Below are positions 9,201 through 18,659 of a stretch of 64,000 bases of DNA, one piece after another (the stretch's first letter is position 1; every line of letters begins with the position of its first letter). The notes under the pieces are model-generated. The model made no database searches and was not told where the DNA came from. It saw only the letters and a program-made list of their open reading frames with translations. The DNA is from SHZI01 sp041396045 (GTDB lineage Bacteria; Pseudomonadota; Gammaproteobacteria; Steroidobacterales; GCA-2729495), in NCBI GenBank assembly GCA_041396045.1, contig JAWKZI010000002.1, forward strand, positions 124,001 to 188,000, written 5' to 3'. The position numbers were made by a program, and so were the translations under genes.

Positions 9201-12010
9201 CGGACTACAAGACCACAGTGAACCTCCCGCGCACGGATTTCCCTATGAAGGGCGACCTGGCCCGGCGCGAGCCGCAGATGCTGGCTGAATGGAATGCGCG
9301 CGATCTTTATGGACAGATTCGCAAGGCGACCGCCGGTCGCCCACGCTTCGTACTGGTTGACGGACCGCCTTATGCCAATGGCGCGATTCATATCGGACAT
9401 GCGGTCAACAAGATTCTGAAGGACATGGTGGTCAAGTCGAAGACCCTGGCTGGCTATGACGCGCCGTACGTCCCCGGGTGGGACTGTCACGGACTGCCGA
9501 TCGAGCATCAGGTTGAGAAAAAGCATGGCAAGGTGGGCGTCAAACTCAGCGCCGCAGAGTTCCGCAAAGCCTGCCGGCAGTACGCCATGCAGCAGGTAGA
9601 GAGTCAGCGCGAGGATTTTCGCCGGTTGGGCGTGCTCGGCGATTGGGACAATCCCTATCTCACGCTGGATCGACGTTTCGAGGCGGAGCAGATTCGGGGC
9701 TTTGGCCAAATCATCCGCAATGGTCACCTGTTGCGGGGCTACAAGCCTGTGCATTGGTGCCTGGATTGCGGTTCGGCGCTGGCCGAGGCGGAGGTCGAGT
9801 ACGCCGACAAGATGTCCGTGGCGCTGGATGCCCGCTTTGACATTGTGGATCCACAGCTTTTGTACCAGAAACTGGACCTGACGCCACGGGCACAAGATCG
9901 GGATCAGACGGTATCTGTTCCCATCTGGACAACGACACCGTGGACTTTGCCGGCCAACCAGGCCGTCGCGCTTGGCTCTGATCTGACTTACGTGCTGGTG
10001 GCCGTGGAGCTTGAATCCGGTCCCCTGATACTGGTGCTGGCAGAGGGTCTGGCCGAGGCGGCGTTAGACCGTTACGCGGCCCGCAACGCAACGACACTGG
10101 CAACTTTCAGTGGCAGTCAGCTTGAAGGGCTGATGCTCCGGCATCCTTTCTATGCCCGCGAAGTACCGGTGATCCTTGCTGATTACGTGACGCTGGATGC
10201 AGGTACCGGCGCTGTTCATACTGCGCCGGCGCACGGTCAGGATGACTACCAGTCGGGCTTGCGCTACGACTTGCCGGTCGAAAATCCGGTAGACGGGCGT
10301 GGCGTCTATGTGCCGGGGACGGCGCTTCTGGCCGGCGTGCACATCAAGGACGCCAATCAGCGCATTGTGGATCTGATGCGTGAGAGTGGTCACCTGCTGC
10401 ACACCGAAAGTTTCCAGCACAGCTATCCGCACTGTTGGCGACACAAGTCCCCACTGATTTTTCGCGCCACGCCGCAGTGGTTTATCAGTCTCGACCAGAA
10501 TCATCTGCGTGAGGCCAGTCTGGCGGCGATTACCGATGTGCACTGGTATCCCGGCTGGGGCCAGGAGCGCATTGCCGGGATGGTGGCCGGTCGCCCGGAC
10601 TGGTGTATTTCTCGACAACGGACCTGGGGCGTGCCCGTACCGTTGTTTATTCATCGCGAAACAGGTGAGTTGCATCCTGAAACACCGGCACTGCTGGAGG
10701 CGGTCGCTACGCGTGTTGAAGAACAAGGTATCGAAGCCTGGTTCGAGCTGGATCCCGCCGACTTGCTGGGCGAGGCAGCGCACCAGTACGAGAAGGTGAT
10801 GGATACCATGGACGTGTGGATGGACTCGGGCATGGTCCATCATTATCTGGCCAAGGCCCGGCCCGAACTCGGCTATCCGGCTGATCTCTATCTGGAGGGC
10901 TCGGATCAGCATCGCGGCTGGTTCCAGAGTTCGCTGCTGACCGCCGTGGCAATGAACGGGACGGCACCATATCGTGCCGTACTCACTTATGGATTTACCG
11001 TTGACGACAAGGGCAGGAAGATGTCCAAGTCGCTCGGCAATGTGGTGGCACCGCAATCCGTCATCGGCTCGCTGGGTGCCGATATTCTCAGGTTGTGGGT
11101 CGCATCCAGCGACTACAGCGCCGAGATGAACGTGTCTCCGGAGATTCTCAAACGTATGGCGGATTCCTACCGCCGCATGCGCAACACAGCCCGGTACCTG
11201 TTGGGCAATCTCGATGCCTTCGACCCCTCAGCCGATGCCGTGCCGGTCGATTCAATGGTGGCCGTGGATCGGTGGGCAATTGCGCGAACTACAGAATTGC
11301 ATCGTGAACTGCAGTCGGCCTACGAAACCTTCGAGTTTCACCGCGTGTACCAACTGCTGCACAACTTTTGTATCGTCGATATGGGTTCTTTCTACCTGGA
11401 CGTCATCAAGGACCGGCTGTACACAACACCGCGCAATGGATTGCCGCGGCGCTCGGCGCAAACAGCGCTGTGGCATGTCGCCGAAGCCCTGGTTCGCTGG
11501 CTGGCGCCGATCCTGAGCTTTACTGCCGAGGAGATCTGGCGGCATCTTCCGGGTCGGACTACCGGGTCCGTGTTGCTGTCGACCTGGCACGAGTTGCCGG
11601 TTGTCATGGACGACGACATCGACTGGAAGCGGCTGCTCGAATTGCGCGACCTGGCATCACAAGCGCTTGAGGGATTGCGTGAGGCCGACCAGATCGGGGC
11701 TGCACTGGATGCCGGAGTAACAGTCTTCGCCGATGGGCCGCTGCGAACACTGCTGGAGCGCTTTGGCGATGAATTGCGCTTCCTCTTCATTACCTCTGAA
11801 GCCGGTGTGCGACCCGCAGGTGAGCGGCCGCCCGATGCACTGGCAGGCGAGGGCTACTGGCTGAGCGCCACGCCGGTTTCGTCAACGAAGTGCATTCGCT
11901 GCTGGCAGCGCCGGCCTGATACGGGCCAGGCGGCACCTGCCCATCCGGAGTTATGTGGCCGATGTGTGGGCAATCTGGAGGGTGCGGGAGAGACCCGACG
12001 CTACGTATGA
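9197..12010 (+). CDS. ileS: Isoleucyl-tRNA synthetase
   Basis: A class I synthetase of 937 residues (E. coli 938). The HIGH motif is in PPYANGAIHIGH (about residue 60), KMSKS in DDKGRKMSKSLGN (about residue 608). The C-terminal zinc site is CIRCW plus CGRC (about residues 897-925). The CP1 editing domain contains TTPWTLPANQAVA. I chose the GTG at 9197 because an AAGGAACAG Shine-Dalgarno precedes it and the length then fits the family; an in-frame GTG at 9167 lies inside ribF. It shares GTGA with the ribF stop and ATGA with the lspA start, so the three genes are translationally coupled. Confidence 0.98.
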   Translation: MTDYKTTVNLPRTDFPMKGDLARREPQMLAEWNARDLYGQIRKATAGRPRFVLVDGPPYANGAIHIGHAVNKILKDMVVKSKTLAGYDAPYVPGWDCHGLPIEHQVEKKHGKVGVKLSAAEFRKACRQYAMQQVESQREDFRRLGVLGDWDNPYLTLDRRFEAEQIRGFGQIIRNGHLLRGYKPVHWCLDCGSALAEAEVEYADKMSVALDARFDIVDPQLLYQKLDLTPRAQDRDQTVSVPIWTTTPWTLPANQAVALGSDLTYVLVAVELESGPLILVLAEGLAEAALDRYAARNATTLATFSGSQLEGLMLRHPFYAREVPVILADYVTLDAGTGAVHTAPAHGQDDYQSGLRYDLPVENPVDGRGVYVPGTALLAGVHIKDANQRIVDLMRESGHLLHTESFQHSYPHCWRHKSPLIFRATPQWFISLDQNHLREASLAAITDVHWYPGWGQERIAGMVAGRPDWCISRQRTWGVPVPLFIHRETGELHPETPALLEAVATRVEEQGIEAWFELDPADLLGEAAHQYEKVMDTMDVWMDSGMVHHYLAKARPELGYPADLYLEGSDQHRGWFQSSLLTAVAMNGTAPYRAVLTYGFTVDDKGRKMSKSLGNVVAPQSVIGSLGADILRLWVASSDYSAEMNVSPEILKRMADSYRRMRNTARYLLGNLDAFDPSADAVPVDSMVAVDRWAIARTTELHRELQSAYETFEFHRVYQLLHNFCIVDMGSFYLDVIKDRLYTTPRNGLPRRSAQTALWHVAEALVRWLAPILSFTAEEIWRHLPGRTTGSVLLSTWHELPVVMDDDIDWKRLLELRDLASQALEGLREADQIGAALDAGVTVFADGPLRTLLERFGDELRFLFITSEAGVRPAGERPPDALAGEGYWLSATPVSSTKCIRCWQRRPDTGQAAPAHPELCGRCVGNLEGAGETRRYV

Positions 12011-12531
12011 CAGCTCGGAGTAACTGGCAATGGCTGCTGGTCACAGCACTTGTTGTGATCTTTGATCAATACACAAAGCGCCTGATCATGGCGACCTTTG
12101 AGTTGTTTGACCGACTGCCCGTGCTGCCGTTCTTCGACATCGTGCGGTTACACAACACGGGAGCCGCCTTCAGCTTCCTGGCCAATGCATCAGGCTGGCA
12201 AAACTGGTTCTTCACCATTGTGGCCGTCACGATCAGCGCCATTATTCTCTGGTGGCTGTTTCGCCAGCCGGCTGGTCGGGTGGTCATGCCACTGGGCCTG
12301 GCCCTGGTGCTGGGTGGCGCGATCGGGAATCTGATCGATCGTCTGCAGCACGGCTATGTGGTTGATTTCATCCTGGTCTACTACGACCGTTGGGCGTTCC
12401 CGGCCTTCAATATCGCCGACTCGGCCATTACGGTTGGCGTCGCCCTGTTGTTGATTGACGGATTCTTTCTGGAAAGGAACCGGGCCCGGCAGTCGACCGA
12501 TACCTCCCTCAACGCCAGCAACGGGCCGTAA
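12007..12531 (+). CDS. lspA: Lipoprotein signal peptidase (signal peptidase II)
   Basis: An inner-membrane aspartyl protease of 174 residues that removes lipoprotein signal peptides after lipidation. Four hydrophobic segments are visible, with the two catalytic aspartates in GNLIDR (about residue 110) and FNIADSAI (about residue 137). NTGAAFSFL is another family signature. It starts inside the ileS stop codon. Its last 23 bases overlap the end of the convergent pilE-like gene. Several lipoproteins encoded in this window would be its substrates. Confidence 0.97.
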   Translation: MTARSNWQWLLVTALVVIFDQYTKRLIMATFELFDRLPVLPFFDIVRLHNTGAAFSFLANASGWQNWFFTIVAVTISAIILWWLFRQPAGRVVMPLGLALVLGGAIGNLIDRLQHGYVVDFILVYYDRWAFPAFNIADSAITVGVALLLIDGFFLERNRARQSTDTSLNASNGP

Positions 12532-12991
12532 TTTCTGCGCTTTCGTTTCCGCCTGCGTTGACGGCGCCGCGTTGACCGCTTTGGTCGATGCGAAAACTCT
12601 GACACTCATCGTCCCGCTGACTGCCGGAAGCTGATGCCGTGGCTGTTGCAATGTAGCCCACCGCGGCACCGCCAACCGGATCGGGTGCCACGGACAGGTC
12701 ATACCACCCGTTCATGGTACCGCTCATGCCCAAACCGTCGGGTGGCGGGTCAGTCAGTTCACTGGCCGTAGTGGCATAGCGGCTGTTCTGCAGATAGAAG
12801 CGTTCCTGCGCCGCAGAAATTCGTAATAGCGCACTGCTGGCATCCACGCGGTTGGCCCGCTGCACGTAATTGCGATAGCCGGCCACGCTGGCCGTGGTGA
12901 GGATCGCCAGAACAGCGGCTACGATCAGCAGTTCAATCAAGGTAAAGCCGCCGTTGCAATTAGCCTTGAATTGAATGTTACGGACCTTCAC
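12509..12991 (-). CDS. pilE: Type IV minor pilin, PilE-like
   Basis: A 160-residue prepilin. The leader ends in GG before FTLIELLIVAAVLAILT, giving PilD cleavage after Gly15 and Glu at mature position 5, followed by one transmembrane helix and RNYVQRANRVDASSALLRIS. Two C-terminal cysteines (ECQSF and ARCWR) probably form the pilin D-loop. The GTG at 12991 is preferred because it overlaps the end of pilY1 and gives a short leader. It is the last gene of the minor pilin operon, as in Pseudomonas, and would join the pilus tip complex with PilY1. Confidence 0.88.
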   Translation of the reverse strand: MKVRNIQFKANCNGGFTLIELLIVAAVLAILTTASVAGYRNYVQRANRVDASSALLRISAAQERFYLQNSRYATTASELTDPPPDGLGMSGTMNGWYDLSVAPDPVGGAAVGYIATATASASGSQRDDECQSFRIDQSGQRGAVNAGGNESAEITARCWR

Positions 12992-15900
12992 GCGGGAACC
13001 AGTAGGTGCGCCGGACAACGGAGCGGCGCAGGTTCAGGCCTTCCTTTTCAGCCGCTGTCAGGCAATTGATGCCCGCGCACACTTCAGGTGGACCGTCCGT
13101 ACCGAGTCGAATGAGACTGACGCTTGGTACCGGAATACCGGTATCGAGCACGCGTGCCCGGTCCAGGACAGTCAACGGTTCGCCGACCGGGCTGTCGAAG
13201 TTGGTGCGGGGCCGGCCATTGACAACGCTGATTGCATACAGCCGGTTCACGCCCGTGCCACCGGTACATTCGCCTGCTGCTTCGCCGGGTGTGAACGATG
13301 TAAAGAAGGTGACGTTATCAAATGTCAGAGACTCACCGAGGATCTTTTCACCATTGCCCTGGACCAGGCGAAGCTGCCAGCCAGCTGTCGCGAATGGGAC
13401 TTCGGCTTCGGCATCATCCGTGATATCCACCAGTTGACCGACCGACACCGGTGATGTCGGGTAATCATTGCTGTCGATCACGCCGAATATCTTGAAGTCC
13501 CTGATCGAGTAGAAAGCCTCCTCGATTTCCGAATCCAGTGGATGGCCCTGATAGCCGGAACCAATGTTGATCGACAGCAGCAGCTTGCGATCGATGATGA
13601 CCGGCGTGACATCCGGTGCTTCATAGAAGCGCCTCAGGTCAGCGGTGGTTGGTGTGGCGAGGGCTGCGCCACCCAGTGACGCGAGCACACCGCCCTCAAC
13701 CAGGCTGCTGCCTGATTCTCCATTGACGATGTCGAAGCGCCAGAGCTGGCCGCCCATGTCACCCACGTAAAAACGTTCGGCCAGCCCGTCGCCGTCCAGG
13801 TCGAGTGGCCGTACCGGTGCCGGAATCGAATAGCGAAGGGCGGGCATGGTCAAGTCGTGTGGCCCCACAGCCTGGTCACTGCCCACACTCCACAGGCGCT
13901 GGCCGGTCTGCAGATCCACCAGGTAGATCGCGTTGCCCTGCGTGTCTTGGCGAAAGCTGCGATTGTCCTGACCGGGATCGTAGCCGCCACCAAACACGGC
14001 GACGCTTCTCACAGTGCCGCCAATATTGACCCGGGCGGCATTCGGTGTGGACCAGGTCTGGCCGAGATCGGCGAAGTCCGGATTGCTGCTGTTGATCTCC
14101 CACAGCAGCCTCGGTGCATTGCGTGCCGTGACATCCACGGCAAACACGCCATCGCCGCCGCGCCCCATGCCAAAGAGCAGAATCGCCTGCTCGTTGCCGG
14201 ACAGGCCAGGCAGACCATCGTCATTGCGGATAACCAGGTTGATTTCACCGTCCAGCCCGTAGGTCTTGGTCGATGCCGCTTCATTGCGGTAAAGCTTGTA
14301 GAGCTGATTCAGCAGGCGAGTCGGAATGAACGCCCACAACTCTTCGCCGCTGGTCGCGTCGATGGCGTGCAAATAGCCATCATTGGTGGCCAGGAATACG
14401 GTCGACACCGCGTTGGTGGCCGTACCGGAATAAAGCAGGGTCAGTGGCTGAACGTGCAGTGCATCGCCCATGTCATGACGGGCTTCTGCCGTGTCGCCGT
14501 CCTGATCCACATCGCGTACGTCGTAACCGAGGGCCCAGTTGATGACTGCGTCGCGTTCAGCGACCGGTACGGCTGTGAGCGTATCGCTGAGTCCGGGAGT
14601 GCCGGGCCGGACCCGGTTTGCGGCACTGGACAGATCACCATTGGCCAGATTGGTGTAGATCTGGCGGCTGCTGGGCATCGGCAGGCGACTGGCCGCGCCA
14701 CCCGCACTGACGCGGTCACCGTCCGGCATGACCGACCAGAAGCTGTGCGCATCCCGCGCGAACAGTCCAGTCGCGGAGTCAACCACGGCACGGCCATCCT
14801 GCCCGACGAGTACGCCATCCTGCAGACGGTACTTCTTCAGATTGCCCTGCCATCGGGCGGTGTCCGTCGGCTGAAAAACCGACAGGAAAACGTCGCTCAG
14901 GTTCTCGCTGCGATTGAAGGCATTCACCGGCACTGCCGGTGCAGCGAACGTACCGACGTTGTCGAAGATGGACAGTACGATGCCACTCAGGGCAGTTGAC
15001 AGGGATGCGGTGTCGTCAGCCAGGTGATATTCGCCGCCGCCACGGGCCGCTGTTGCCACCAGCAAGGGAAAATCTGCGGCAAAGCCGATGGCATGAGTAA
15101 CGACGTTCTGCATGCCTGGCAGCGTACTGCTCAGATCCTGTCGGAGCAGATAGGCCGCCATGTCATCAAGGCAATGGCCGTCGCCGCTGCCATCGCAGCT
15201 ACCACCGATGAGTGTTCCGAAATCAGGGAGAGACGTGATCTTGCTGTCTGCGCTGTTGTCATTCACCGGCTCGCCGTCAGTCAGCAGGATGATGAAGTTT
15301 TTGCTGCAGTTCTCAGTGATTGGTGAGCGGTAGACTGGTGAAGACAGGGTGTTACCCACCCTGGACGCAGCCACACTTGGAATCGTTCCACCGTTGCCGT
15401 AGTCGACATCGCGACCGGCAAAGTATTGACCGGCTTCATACATGGCTTCGGACAGCGGAGTACGTCCGCCTGTAGTCAGGGCGTTGACGATGGTGGTTAC
15501 TGAATCCCGGGAAGTCTGGATGTTGTCTAGGGCGGCAATTACCGATCCGCCTTCGTCACCATTGAAGCGCATCACGCCGATATTCACGTTCTGCAGGCCG
15601 GCTGTCACAGCGGCTACCGCTTCCTTGACGATTTCAATACGGGATTTCTGGACCGTGGGCGGATTACTGCGCCAGTTGAGCCAGTTGCCGTCGTAGATGG
15701 TGTAGCGGGTGTTCCACGCCGGCTCGTTGGCTGAGCTTGTATTCCAGGGCCCCGTGCTGCCATTCGCAGCAAACAGTTCGGACGTGGCCCCGTTGCCGTC
15801 GATACCCCGGTCGTTCTGACATTCGAGATCAGTGTCGGCGCGGTCGGGCGTGAGAGAGTCCCAACGCTCGCGGGTGGGGTCCCAGCTCAGCAGGAAGTCG

Positions 15901-16265
15901 GCATAGTAGCCAACCCGTTGTAGCGGCATCTGTGATGTTGCGCAGCGATTGATGGTCTTCGGTAGTACCTGGAGGCTGTCGCAGGCCGGAATCGCCCCGT
16001 TGGTGGTGAAGTACAGGGCATCGCTGTCGTAACAACCGCTGAAGGTCTGGCCGGTGTCGAAGGTCGCCTGGGTATTGACCAGCGTATCCATGCTGCCCGA
16101 GGTGTCGATCAGGAAGAGTACATTGGCGCGGACTGCATTGGCGGCTGCATCGCTCAGGAACAACTCGGAGTCGTCGGCCCGGGCAACATTCGATGCAAGC
16201 AAGGCAGAGATTGCCATGGGGACGGCCATGGCCGCCGACAGCACCAGTACGGACAGGCCCCTCAT
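12978..16265 (-). CDS. pilY1: Type IV pilus tip-associated adhesin PilY1
   Basis: A protein of 1095 residues. The signal peptide ends near ARADD (residue 31). A von Willebrand A domain follows, with the MIDAS motif DTSGS (residues 54-58) and ILLTDGEP. The C-terminal half is a PilY1 beta-propeller with STVFLATNDGYLHAIDA and GMGRGGDGVFAVDV. A calcium-binding loop DLDGDGLAE lies near residue 821 and a second Asp-rich loop DVDQDGDTAEARHD upstream. The start at 16265 was chosen because it overlaps the preceding stop as ATGA and gives a proper signal peptide. PilY1 sits at the pilus tip, controls retraction and can sense surfaces. The gene is intact over 3.3 kb. Confidence 0.95.
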   Translation of the reverse strand: MRGLSVLVLSAAMAVPMAISALLASNVARADDSELFLSDAAANAVRANVLFLIDTSGSMDTLVNTQATFDTGQTFSGCYDSDALYFTTNGAIPACDSLQVLPKTINRCATSQMPLQRVGYYADFLLSWDPTRERWDSLTPDRADTDLECQNDRGIDGNGATSELFAANGSTGPWNTSSANEPAWNTRYTIYDGNWLNWRSNPPTVQKSRIEIVKEAVAAVTAGLQNVNIGVMRFNGDEGGSVIAALDNIQTSRDSVTTIVNALTTGGRTPLSEAMYEAGQYFAGRDVDYGNGGTIPSVAASRVGNTLSSPVYRSPITENCSKNFIILLTDGEPVNDNSADSKITSLPDFGTLIGGSCDGSGDGHCLDDMAAYLLRQDLSSTLPGMQNVVTHAIGFAADFPLLVATAARGGGEYHLADDTASLSTALSGIVLSIFDNVGTFAAPAVPVNAFNRSENLSDVFLSVFQPTDTARWQGNLKKYRLQDGVLVGQDGRAVVDSATGLFARDAHSFWSVMPDGDRVSAGGAASRLPMPSSRQIYTNLANGDLSSAANRVRPGTPGLSDTLTAVPVAERDAVINWALGYDVRDVDQDGDTAEARHDMGDALHVQPLTLLYSGTATNAVSTVFLATNDGYLHAIDATSGEELWAFIPTRLLNQLYKLYRNEAASTKTYGLDGEINLVIRNDDGLPGLSGNEQAILLFGMGRGGDGVFAVDVTARNAPRLLWEINSSNPDFADLGQTWSTPNAARVNIGGTVRSVAVFGGGYDPGQDNRSFRQDTQGNAIYLVDLQTGQRLWSVGSDQAVGPHDLTMPALRYSIPAPVRPLDLDGDGLAERFYVGDMGGQLWRFDIVNGESGSSLVEGGVLASLGGAALATPTTADLRRFYEAPDVTPVIIDRKLLLSINIGSGYQGHPLDSEIEEAFYSIRDFKIFGVIDSNDYPTSPVSVGQLVDITDDAEAEVPFATAGWQLRLVQGNGEKILGESLTFDNVTFFTSFTPGEAAGECTGGTGVNRLYAISVVNGRPRTNFDSPVGEPLTVLDRARVLDTGIPVPSVSLIRLGTDGPPEVCAGINCLTAAEKEGLNLRRSVVRRTYWFPREGP

Positions 16266-16660
16266 GGCTGCGGTACTCCGGGGCGTGGGTCCAGCACAAT
16301 GCGTTTCACACGTTTGGTCCGGGGCTCGTAATAGACATAGATCAGTGTGGCCGGCTGAACAGCCGCGGCGCGGAAAGCAGCCAGCATTTCTTCCTGGGTC
16401 GTCATATCTGTGCGTGGCGCGCTGAACCACTGTGTTTCAGGCGTGACCTGCAGTACCACGGTCTGGCACTTCGGGCAGGGCCGAACGCTCAGCCGACCCT
16501 CTGGCTCGCTCGGCAATACCACCTGGTTCCGGGTGAGCTCATAGGCTTGTTCGATGGTCTGCAGGGTCGCGGCAGCAGGCAGTGCAATGGCGGACAGCAA
16601 CGCGATGCCGAGCAGATGAAGCAGACGTTCGCCACAGTGGGCATTCATCAATCCGCTCAT
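16262..16660 (-). CDS. Small secreted protein of unknown function within the pilin operon
   Basis: A protein of 132 residues (or 128 from the internal Met). The hydrophobic N-terminus LLHLLGIALLSAIALPAAAT is a signal peptide. The mature part has one CPKC motif (VRPCPKCQTVVLQV), a possible metal or redox site, and a basic C-terminal half. Both ends overlap neighbours as ATGA (pilX stop/start and stop/pilY1 start), so it is translationally coupled between PilX and PilY1. I do not recognise it as any of the standard pil genes; it could be a pilus-assembly accessory factor. Confidence 0.75.
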   Translation of the reverse strand: MSGLMNAHCGERLLHLLGIALLSAIALPAAATLQTIEQAYELTRNQVVLPSEPEGRLSVRPCPKCQTVVLQVTPETQWFSAPRTDMTTQEEMLAAFRAAAVQPATLIYVYYEPRTKRVKRIVLDPRPGVPQP

Positions 16661-17136
16661 CGTCCGATAGCTCCGGATACCGCATAGCCCTGTACCAGCC
16701 GTGAACGGGCATCACGCTGGTCGGTGGTACCCACGGAAGTGACTTCAAAGTTATAGCTTTGCAGGCTGGCACTGTCGCCGGATGTGAAGGAAACGCCCCG
16801 ATCACAAACGGAGGTAACGTACTGGCCCCCCAAAGCAGTCACGACAACCGGTGGGTCGGTGACAGGCGCTGCCGTGCAGTCGCTGACACCGGCACCGGGA
16901 TCACCACGGCGCAAAGTTGCGGAGATCCCCGTTTGCGCAAGCTGGAAGGCATTTTCGCGGTACTGCACATTGCCAGCCATTAACAGGCCAAGGCTGGCGC
17001 TGCGCATGGTTGAAATGGCCAGCACAGTGAGAACCATGAGCAGAATCAGGCTGACGATCAGCGCGGCTCCAGACTGTTTATGGATGCTGATGCGTTGCTG
17101 GACGTTCTTCGCCTCGCTGAAATTTGTGCTGAGCAT
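16657..17136 (-). CDS. pilX: Type IV minor pilin assembly protein PilX
   Basis: A protein of 159 residues beginning with a leader that ends QSG, followed by AALIVSLILLMVLTVLAIST and MRSASLGLLMAGN, the typical PilX N-terminus. Mature position 5 is not Glu, as in other PilX proteins. The processed pilin helps to start pilus assembly with FimT, PilV, PilW, PilE and PilY1. It directly abuts pilW and overlaps the next small gene by ATGA. Confidence 0.9.
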   Translation of the reverse strand: MLSTNFSEAKNVQQRISIHKQSGAALIVSLILLMVLTVLAISTMRSASLGLLMAGNVQYRENAFQLAQTGISATLRRGDPGAGVSDCTAAPVTDPPVVVTALGGQYVTSVCDRGVSFTSGDSASLQSYNFEVTSVGTTDQRDARSRLVQGYAVSGAIGR

Positions 17137-18132
17137 CTAGGTGCCCTCGTTACTCAGGTAAATGGTTCTGGAGATCTGCAGTCGCCGATTGTTTGCCGGG
17201 TAGTCGGCCGAACCCGCCACGATGTCAGGCAGATTGGCATCGTGAAGAGCCAGCGAATAATGTTGATCGTCCTGCCAGCCAGGATCATCAGCAGGCGTGC
17301 CGACCAGCAACCACAAGCGAACGGCCACTACCTTTGCGTCGGGATCGAAGCTGGCCGATGCCGGATCCACAAGGGGCTGATCGCCATCCACATATCGGTC
17401 CACGACGCCATCACCATTGGTGTCCATGCCGAGTTGCACTTGCAGGTTCTCGACGCCGGGAATGACTTCTTCGTCGTCGAAGTCGCCCCCGGGGCCGAGT
17501 GTCAGACGGCGTAGCGAGGGAGTCGCAGCATCAAAACTCGACTGGTTGCTGACGTAGTACGCGTTGACTGTGACGTTGTTTATGCTGGTCGCGGCGCCCA
17601 GGCCCGGCGCAACGGCACTCTGGAATACCTGACCACGCGCCAGCGTGGTTTGCACCTGCATCCTTGAGCCGTCAGCGACGGGTTGGATGCCAGCTTGCCA
17701 GGGCTCTGCATGGCGCACGATCAGCACGTCGCTGTCAGCCCGTGGTGCGTTGTTGAAGGCGCTACAGGGCAGCGTCCAGTTGTCGTCCAGCACCTCGACG
17801 GCTGCCGAGAGATCGTTGAGAGCCCAGGGTGCTGCAATACCACTACAGCGGGCGGTGAGTCCCGGCGTCACCGTAATACGGGCTGGTTCGGCGTTCAGTC
17901 CCCAGTAGCGAGCCAGGCGGATATCGGGTTCCAGCGTGTCCATCGCGAAGCGCGCGCTTTCCTGCAGCCGCGCCAGGCTGTCGCTGGCCCTATAGCTGTT
18001 CCGGCTTTGTCCGTAGACGTAAAGGGCGCCACCAATCAGAAACAGGCCAATTGCCATGGCAACGGTCAGTTCAACCAGCGTCATGCCAGCCTGCTGATGG
18101 CCGCATTGTCGATGGCCGGATTGCCGACTCAC
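17137..18132 (-). CDS. pilW: Type IV minor pilin PilW
   Basis: A protein of 331 residues. The prepilin leader of 16 residues ends in AG, followed by MTLVELTVAMAIGLFLIGGA with Glu5, then YGQSRNSYRASDSLARLQE, a PilW hallmark. The large C-terminal domain is that of PilW. Its start overlaps the pilV stop by ATGA and pilX begins immediately after its stop. Confidence 0.93.
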   Translation of the reverse strand: MSRQSGHRQCGHQQAGMTLVELTVAMAIGLFLIGGALYVYGQSRNSYRASDSLARLQESARFAMDTLEPDIRLARYWGLNAEPARITVTPGLTARCSGIAAPWALNDLSAAVEVLDDNWTLPCSAFNNAPRADSDVLIVRHAEPWQAGIQPVADGSRMQVQTTLARGQVFQSAVAPGLGAATSINNVTVNAYYVSNQSSFDAATPSLRRLTLGPGGDFDDEEVIPGVENLQVQLGMDTNGDGVVDRYVDGDQPLVDPASASFDPDAKVVAVRLWLLVGTPADDPGWQDDQHYSLALHDANLPDIVAGSADYPANNRRLQISRTIYLSNEGT

Positions 18133-18614
18133 GGTTGCAGCCTCAAGGAGTAGGTTGCAGGTGATTCAAGGCCAATCTCTGGCCAGGATACCGTTACCGT
18201 GTAGGTGAGTGGCGGAGCAGCGCTCAAGGCGATCTCTCCTGTGGCGCCGTCAGGAAGTTGCTGTGCAAGTGCCTGGGACCAGCCAAACCAGTCGTCAGCA
18301 GCAAGCTGATCTGCACTGCAATCGCTGTTGCCGTTAACACAACCGCTATCCGCACCTGGCCCTGTACCTGCGTAGGCGACTCCGGCAACCGGATTGGCCC
18401 GGATGCGATCTGCCATGTCTGCGGCCAGGCTCACCGCCGCAGTTCGATACTGTGCTGTGCGGCCCCAGCGCAGGCCCTCCAGATACAAGGCTGCGATGCC
18501 GAGCATGCCGACCGACATCACGACCAGGGCCACCAGGACTTCGACCAGGGTGAAGCCGCGAGCGGGGCGTCGACCGGCTGGTGATTTCGCTGCCAGAATA
18601 TGCATGTGTTTCAA
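18129..18614 (-). CDS. pilV: Type IV minor pilin PilV
   Basis: A protein of 161 residues. The leader ends RPARG, then FTLVEVLVALVVMSVGMLG with Glu5, then AALYLEGLRWGRTAQYRT and ADMADRIRANP, conserved in PilV. An internal Met at residue 4 could also start translation. It is coupled to pilW by ATGA and lies 45 bases after the fimT stop. Confidence 0.93.
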   Translation of the reverse strand: MKHMHILAAKSPAGRRPARGFTLVEVLVALVVMSVGMLGIAALYLEGLRWGRTAQYRTAAVSLAADMADRIRANPVAGVAYAGTGPGADSGCVNGNSDCSADQLAADDWFGWSQALAQQLPDGATGEIALSAAPPLTYTVTVSWPEIGLESPATYSLRLQP

Positions 18615-18659
18615 ACTCGCTGGCGCCGCTTCATGGGTATGCAGTCATCGCAGCCACCG

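Noticed and set aside
10064..11056. Open frame of 330 codons on the minus strand
   Set aside because: It is antisense to ileS and has no recognisable motif.
13857..14999. Open frame of 380 codons on the plus strand
   Set aside because: It is antisense to pilY1, whose domains are intact through this stretch.
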